DNA of 10,136 bases from Candidatus Woesearchaeota archaeon (GTDB lineage Archaea > Nanobdellota > Nanobdellia > Woesearchaeales > WJIZ01), in the NCBI GenBank assembly GCA_018303575.1, contig JAGVXW010000024.1:1-10136 (forward strand). Reading direction: 5' to 3'. How positions within the stretch are numbered: position 1 is the first letter of the stretch; every line of letters starts with the position of its first letter. Position numbers and translations under genes: made by a program. Under the pieces are notes generated by a model that was given only the letters and a program-made list of their open reading frames with translations, was not told where the DNA came from and searched no databases. Positions 6,457-10,136 of the stretch are shown one piece after another.

Positions 6457-8079
6457 ATGACCAACCAAGTACAGCCTATCTTCATCCTCCCGGAAGGGAC
6501 CCAGCGCACCACGGGAAGGAGCGCGCAGAAGAACAACATCATGGCCGCCAAGCTCGTGGCCGAGACCGTGCGCACGACGCTCGGCCCCAAGGGCATGGAC
6601 AAGATGATCGTCGACAGCATGGGCGACGTCATCGTCACCAATGACGGAGTAACAATTCTCAAGGAGATCCAGGTCGAGCATCCCGCCGCGAAGATGATGG
6701 TGGAGATCGCCAAGACGCAGGAAGACGAGGTGGGCGACGGCACAACAACAGCTGTTGTGCTCGCCGGCGAATTCCTCAAGAACGCCGAGGCGCTCATCGA
6801 CCAGAATGTGCATCCTACCGTTATTGCGCGCGGCTACAGGCTCGCCGAGCACCGGGCGCAGGAAGTGCTCCTGAAGATGGCCGAGGACGTGTCAGAGAAG
6901 GACGAGGCCTCGCTGAAAAAGATCGCCACAACCGCCATGACGGGCAAGGGCGCCGAGAACGCGAAGGACAGCCTGGCAGACCTCACCGTGAAGGCCGTCA
7001 GGGCGGTGCTCGAGCGGCAGGAGAACAGGTCATTCATCGACAAGGAAAACATCAAGCTCGAGAAGAAGGTGGGAGCGAGCGTCGAGGATTCCGAGCTCAT
7101 CGAGGGCATCGTGCTCGACAAGGAGCGCGTGCATTCCGGCATGCCGGCGAGCGTGAAGAACGCGAAGATCGCGCTCGTGGACAGCGCCATCGAGATCAAG
7201 AACACCGAGATTGATGCCAAGATCCAGATCACCGACCCCAGCCAGTTGCAGATGTTCCTCGACCAGGAGGAGAAGATGATCCGCGACAAGGTGAATTATG
7301 TCGTCAAATCCGGCGCCAACGTGCTCATCTGCCAGAAGGGCATTGACGACATCGCCCAGCACTTTCTCGCCAAGGCCGGGGTGTATGCGGTGAGGAGGGC
7401 GAAGAAGTCGGACATGGACGCGCTCGCGAGGGCCACGGGCGCGAAGCTCGTGACCAATCTCAAGGATCTTTCCGCCAGCGACTTGGGCCGGGCCGGCGTC
7501 GTGGAGGAAGTGCGCGTCGGCGACGAGCAGATGACCTATGTCAAGGAGTGCAAGAACCCGAAGGCTGTCACCATCCTCATCCGCGGCGGCACCGAGCATG
7601 TCGTGGACGAAGTGAAGCGCGCGATGGAGGACGCTATCGGCGATGTCGCGGCCGCGCTGTCGAACGGCAAGGTTGTGGCCGGAGCCGGAGCGCCGGAAAT
7701 CGAGCTCGGCCGTGAGCTCCGCAAGTACGCCCAGGGCCTTTCCGGAAGGGAGCAGCTCGCCGTGCACGCTTTTGCCGACGCCATGGACATCATCCCGAGG
7801 ACGCTCGCCGAGAACGCGGGGCTCGACCCGATAGACGTTCTCACTGAACTGAAGGCCCAGCATGACAAAGGCGGGAAGTGGATAGGCATTGACGTCTTCA
7901 CCGGCAAGCCGATGGATGCTTGGAAGCGGGGAGTCATAGAGCCACTGAAGATCAAGACGCAGGCCGTGAGCAGCGCCGCCGAGGTCGCGGTGATGATCCT
8001 CCGAATCGACGATGTCATCGCCGGCTCCGGAAGCAAGGAAGCCCCGAAGATGCCGAACCCCGGCGACATGGACATGTGA
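6457..8079 (+). CDS. Thermosome subunit (group II chaperonin)
   Basis: The protein has 540 residues, normal for the family. It is an ATP-driven double-ring cytosolic chaperonin with a built-in lid that folds proteins received from prefoldin. The equatorial domain signature VAETVRTTLGPKGMDKM is near residues 34-50, followed by NDGVTIL; the ATP-binding and hydrolysis motif GDGTTTA is at 93-99. The apical domain occupies roughly 215-370. The C-terminal equatorial part contains VVAGAGAPEIELGRELR and ends with RIDDVI plus a Met/Gly-rich tail (PNPGDMDM), like the GGM tails that line the chamber. Codon choice is strongly biased to C-ending codons and Lys AAG, consistent with high expression. It has its own TATA box, a Shine-Dalgarno-led leader and a T-rich terminator, so it is probably monocistronic. 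Whether other subunits exist elsewhere cannot be seen here. Confidence 0.97.
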   Translation: MTNQVQPIFILPEGTQRTTGRSAQKNNIMAAKLVAETVRTTLGPKGMDKMIVDSMGDVIVTNDGVTILKEIQVEHPAAKMMVEIAKTQEDEVGDGTTTAVVLAGEFLKNAEALIDQNVHPTVIARGYRLAEHRAQEVLLKMAEDVSEKDEASLKKIATTAMTGKGAENAKDSLADLTVKAVRAVLERQENRSFIDKENIKLEKKVGASVEDSELIEGIVLDKERVHSGMPASVKNAKIALVDSAIEIKNTEIDAKIQITDPSQLQMFLDQEEKMIRDKVNYVVKSGANVLICQKGIDDIAQHFLAKAGVYAVRRAKKSDMDALARATGAKLVTNLKDLSASDLGRAGVVEEVRVGDEQMTYVKECKNPKAVTILIRGGTEHVVDEVKRAMEDAIGDVAAALSNGKVVAGAGAPEIELGRELRKYAQGLSGREQLAVHAFADAMDIIPRTLAENAGLDPIDVLTELKAQHDKGGKWIGIDVFTGKPMDAWKRGVIEPLKIKTQAVSSAAEVAVMILRIDDVIAGSGSKEAPKMPNPGDMDM

Positions 8080-8094
8080 TGTTGCTGCCAATTG

Positions 8095-8118
8095 CTTTTT
8101 ATTAATTTCTTTTTTTAA
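8095..8118 (+). terminator. T-rich terminator of the thermosome gene
   Basis: Two oligo-T runs (5 T at 8096-8100 and 7 T at 8110-8116) begin 16 nt after the TGA and fill the 41-nt gap to the convergent flavoprotein gene. Archaeal terminators are typically such T tracts without a required hairpin. No matching T run exists on the minus strand for the opposing gene. Confidence 0.65.
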
Positions 8119-8180
8119 TCTTATTCCAGTTCCCCGAAGATCTCAGAAAGAGTTGGATGCGCGTGGATGACGTTGCGGAG

Positions 8181-8197
8181 CTGCGACACGGTCGCAG
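8181..8197. repeat. Perfect 7-bp inverted repeat with 3-nt loop
   Basis: CTGCGAC-ACG-GTCGCAG lies exactly where the flavoprotein gene jumps from GEEKG to ATVSQL, that is at the inferred deletion junction. It could be a hairpin that favoured the deletion, or chance in GC-rich DNA. Confidence 0.5.
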
Positions 8198-8308
8198 CCC
8201 TTTTCCTCGCCGAGGATGGCCGCCCTCCCGACATCGGAAAAGCTCGCCTTGAGCACGCCGTGGCGGAATCCTTTTTCCTTCGCCCCCCCTTCTGACAGCC
8301 CGACTCCG

Positions 8309-8417
8309 GCGACAGGCGGCGATGTGAAGACGACCCACGGCACGAGATCGAGATTGGCCTCGCGACAGGCGGCGATGTGAAGACGACCCACGGCACGAGA
8401 TCGAGATTGGCCTCGCG
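8309..8417. repeat. 53-bp perfect direct tandem duplication
   Basis: Two identical 56-bp stretches (8309-8364 and 8362-8417) overlap by the triplet GCG, giving a repeat period of 53 bp with a 3-bp shared junction. On the minus strand it codes for REANLDLVPWVVFTSPPVA once in frame and once out of frame. Since 53 is not a multiple of three, it breaks the flavoprotein reading frame. No base differs between the copies, so the event is recent or artefactual. Confidence 0.95.
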
Positions 8418-9396
8418 CCTCGGCTCCAGCAGCAAAGTGTTCACAACAAAATGAATTTCGCGCTTGGCCGTGTGCGCGAACATCGCCTTGCCCGTGCAGT
8501 CGCCCACTGCATACACCCTACGATTCGATGTGCGGAACTCATTGTCGACCTTGATTGCTCCCTTCTCATCCGTATCGACGTTGGCTGACGCGAGGTTGAG
8601 CCCGGCGGTGTTGGGCGCCCGTCCTGTCGCGACGATGAGCGCGTCGACAAGCAGTGTGCCTTTTGAGGTTTCTACCGCGATATGCCCGCGAGATTCACGT
8701 ATCCTCCTGATTTTTATTTTCGTTTGGATGGTGATTTTGGAGTTCAGCTCAAGGAGTTCCTTTCTGACGTCGTCATCCAGCATCCCGAGCGCGTGCGGAG
8801 CGGATTCGAGCACCATCACCTTGCAGCCCAGCTGGCTGAAAAACGTTGCGTATTCCATCGAGATATACCCGCCGCCGATGCAAGCCACCCTCTTCGGCAG
8901 CTTCTTCAGCTCGAGGATGTTCTCGTTTGTGTAATATCCCACTTTTTCAAGGCCGGGGATAGGGGGCGGATGGTTGATCGACCCTGTCGCGATGATGATG
9001 CGCTTCGCAGTATAGATTTTGCCGGCAATCTCCACTTTCCCGTTGCCGGCCAGCCGGGCCTTTTCGCGCAGAAGGGTGAGATGCGGATGCCGGATGCTCT
9101 TTTCGATATGCTCCTGGCCTGCGGTCACGAAGCTTCGAACGCGCGCCATGAGCTTGGAGAACTTGATTTGAGGCGAGGCCGCGATGCCAAAAGTTTCCGC
9201 GCATTGAATATGCGCATACAGCCCTGACGCGTGGAGCATCGCTTTGGAAGGGATACAACCCGTGTTCAGGCAGGTGCCCCCGAGCGCTTTCGGCTCAGCG
9301 AGCAGCACCCTTTTGCCCGCCTCCGCCAGCCGGAACGCGCCGGCCAGCCCAGCGGTCCCCCCTCCGATCAAAATGACGTCGTATCGCATCGCAAGC

Positions 9397-9405
9397 TTTA
9401 TATAA
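9397..9405 (+). promoter_or_regulatory. TATA box of the mini-ORF/His-rich membrane protein operon
   Basis: TTTATATAA is centred about 46 nt before ATG 9447, predicting a start near 9427 and a leader of about 20 nt that contains the GAGGTG site. A second AT-rich box at 9412-9420 is closer and could be an alternative. Confidence 0.5.
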
Positions 9406-9411
9406 TGTCGG

Positions 9412-9420
9412 GATATAAAA
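9412..9420 (-). promoter_or_regulatory. TATA box of the flavoprotein gene
   Basis: TTTTATATC on the minus strand is centred about 27 nt upstream of ATG 9389, so a leaderless transcript is expected. This supports 9389 over the in-frame upstream start at 9431, which would lie ahead of the promoter. Confidence 0.55.
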
Positions 9421-9436
9421 ATCCTTGCCATTCAAA

Positions 9437-9442
9437 GAGGTG
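9437..9442 (+). promoter_or_regulatory. Shine-Dalgarno site of the 12-codon mini-ORF
   Basis: GAGGTG is a six-base match to the usual archaeal anti-Shine-Dalgarno sequence, 4 nt before ATG 9447. It is the only good ribosome site in the leader and points to the mini-ORF, not to the membrane protein start at 9485. Confidence 0.6.
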
Positions 9443-9446
9443 TCTG

Positions 9447-9485
9447 ATGGACAAAGGAAAGAAGAAACCCTGTCCCTTCTGCTGA
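9447..9485 (+). CDS. 12-residue Lys/Cys mini-ORF (leader peptide candidate)
   Basis: The peptide is MDKGKKKPCPFC: a basic stretch followed by a terminal Cys-Pro-Phe-Cys pair. It is preceded by the best Shine-Dalgarno site in the region, and its TGA overlaps the next ATG as TGATG (9483-9487). The large gene behind it has no ribosome site of its own, so its translation would depend on ribosomes finishing this peptide. A CPxC-type pair can bind metal or form a disulfide, and the downstream protein carries a His-rich, possibly metal-binding domain, so a sensing or attenuation role is conceivable; that is inference. It could also be a tiny functional protein, or the result of coincidence. Too short for homology arguments. 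Confidence 0.5.
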   Translation: MDKGKKKPCPFC

Positions 9486-10136
9486 TGAAGCTCCTTGTCT
9501 GGGTGCTCGCGGCCGCCAGTCTGGGCGCCTCCGTGTTCGGCCATGGCGGCGTTGAGGAGGCCGCGTCTCCTGCCGTTTCCTTCCTGAAGCTCTCGGCGGT
9601 TTTTTTGGTCGCCCTGGTCATCGTGGCTCTCGTCAAAAGGAAGCTGACCGCGGGGCAGAAGAAGATACTCTTCATCGCGATCTGCCTCTTCGTCCTCGCA
9701 CCGACGCTGTTCATGGGCTTCTCCACGATCAGGGAAAATCTCGAATCCGTCACCAAGGGCCCGGTGCATTGGCATGCGGATTATATCGTCGAGGTCTGCG
9801 GCGAGCGGCTGGATCTCGGGGACCCTGAATTTATGGCCAACAGAGTGGGGGATCCGCTGCTGCACGAGCACGACGACAGCCGCATGCACATCGAGGGCGC
9901 GGTGCGCGAGCTGGAGGATGTTTCCCTCCATGAATATTTCGAGAAAATCGGCGGAGAGCTTGCGCCCGGCCGATTCGCTTATCCCTCGGACAAGGGCCTG
10001 GTCGAAAAGCAGGATGGGGACGCGTGCGCTGAAGGCCCCGGAACCCTGAAAGTGTATGTCAACGGCAGGGAGCTCTCAGACTTCGAATATGTTCCCTATC
10101 CCGATTCCTATGTCCCTCCAGGGGACTGCATCGTCG
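9485..10136 (+). CDS. Membrane-anchored protein with His-rich extracytoplasmic domain (3' end outside window)
   Basis: The open frame runs off the right edge with 217 residues visible. Residues 2-19 form a signal-like hydrophobic helix, 33-51 and 60-79 two further helices; the basic loop KRKLTAGQKK between the latter two should face the cytosol, placing the rest outside. The outer domain starts HWHADY (95-100), then VCGERL (Cys105), HEHDDSRMHIEG (127-138) with His127, His129 and His135, and Cys181 and Cys215. The later TLKVYVNGRELSDFEY resembles an uncharacterised archaeal domain (HWHA..., H-H-acidic-...-HIEG, ...VNG...) that I recall from Thaumarchaeota and other archaea. The His clusters suggest copper or zinc binding, not proven. 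The start overlaps the stop of a 12-codon Cys-containing ORF and lacks its own Shine-Dalgarno site, implying translational coupling. Confidence 0.8.
   Translation, partial: MKLLVWVLAAASLGASVFGHGGVEEAASPAVSFLKLSAVFLVALVIVALVKRKLTAGQKKILFIAICLFVLAPTLFMGFSTIRENLESVTKGPVHWHADYIVEVCGERLDLGDPEFMANRVGDPLLHEHDDSRMHIEGAVRELEDVSLHEYFEKIGGELAPGRFAYPSDKGLVEKQDGDACAEGPGTLKVYVNGRELSDFEYVPYPDSYVPPGDCIV

Larger units (their letters stand above)
8121..9389 (-). pseudogene. Dihydrolipoamide dehydrogenase-like flavoprotein with disrupted C-terminus
   Basis: This is a pyridine-nucleotide disulfide oxidoreductase of the Lpd/mercuric reductase group. From ATG 9389 there is the FAD Rossmann motif GGGTAG (9-14), the redox disulfide CLNTGC (Cys40, Cys45), ATGSINHPP, a second NAD(P) Rossmann motif IGGGYISMEY, ATGRAPNT and the FAD motif VYAVGDCTG. 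The interface domain begins with VVFTSPPVA (ends at residue 343), then a 53-bp tandem duplication shifts the frame, and about 55 residues are nonsense. In another frame the true continuation is legible (GVGLSEGGAKEKGF to ILGEEKG). About 35-40 codons normally lying before the last helix are absent, and the lost bases restore the frame for ATVSQLRNVIHAHPTLSEIF, including the catalytic His-Glu region. One long ORF survives, but the dimer domain is broken. ATG 9389 fits the TATA spacing. A true pseudogene and an assembly error are both possible. Confidence 0.82.

Noticed and set aside
6745..6758. Perfect 14-bp palindrome ACAACAGCTGTTGT
   Set aside because: It codes for the conserved GTTTAVV part of the thermosome ATP motif, so codon choice explains it; no sign of an operator inside the gene.
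7030..8091. Minus-strand open frame of 353 codons opposite the thermosome gene
   Set aside because: His/Leu/Asp-rich shadow produced by strongly C-ending codons of a GC-rich gene; the plus strand is an unmistakable chaperonin.
8309..8417. CRISPR-like or programmed-frameshift signal at the 53-bp repeat
   Set aside because: Only two adjoining copies without spacers, both coding for the same peptide; no slippery heptamer, so duplication is the simpler reading.
9398..9931. Minus-strand open frame of 177 codons opposite the mini-ORF and His-rich membrane protein
   Set aside because: Low-complexity antisense product; the plus-strand frame has a signal helix, membrane segments and conserved-looking His motifs.

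Overview
The window looks archaeal. It encodes prefoldin alpha, a thermosome subunit, an archaeal-type FtsY and a Hel308-like helicase fragment. Most genes have a TATA box about 25 nt upstream of the best start codon, which is the pattern of leaderless archaeal transcripts. The DNA is moderately GC-rich and gene-dense, with convergent genes overlapping. The small glucokinase-like kinase, bacterial-type phosphoglycerate mutase and orphan proteins would fit a DPANN-type or other uncultivated lineage. That placement is inference; the sequence alone does not fix the phylum.

Left part (1-2135, + strand): the end of prefoldin alpha, ftsY (overlapping it by 8 nt) and a Yip1-like membrane protein gene (starting on the base after the ftsY stop) form one tight operon for nascent-chain handling and membrane targeting. 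It converges on a minus-strand gene (2122-2796) that encodes only the first RecA-like domain of a Hel308/Ski2-type helicase.

Middle (2817-5734): a divergent promoter drives the helicase fragment and a short ROK sugar kinase. The kinase converges, with a 14-nt overlap, on a bacterial-type cofactor-independent phosphoglycerate mutase. Upstream of the mutase, on the same strand, is an orphan acidic protein (start corrected to 5637 by its TATA box). Across a second divergent promoter lies an Arg-rich orphan protein of 217 residues.

Right part (6401-10136): a thermosome gene with a TATA box, a Shine-Dalgarno-led 5' UTR and a T-rich terminator converges on a damaged dihydrolipoamide-dehydrogenase-like flavoprotein gene. 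That gene carries a 53-bp frameshifting tandem duplication and an internal deletion. Across a third divergent promoter is a 12-codon Lys/Cys-rich mini-ORF. It overlaps, in a TGATG arrangement, the start of a three-helix membrane protein with a His-rich extracytoplasmic domain that runs off the window.

No tRNA, rRNA, CRISPR array, insertion sequence or obvious defence system is visible. The points most worth a second look are the split-looking helicase, the doubly lesioned flavoprotein gene, and the coupled Cys mini-ORF/His-rich membrane protein pair.
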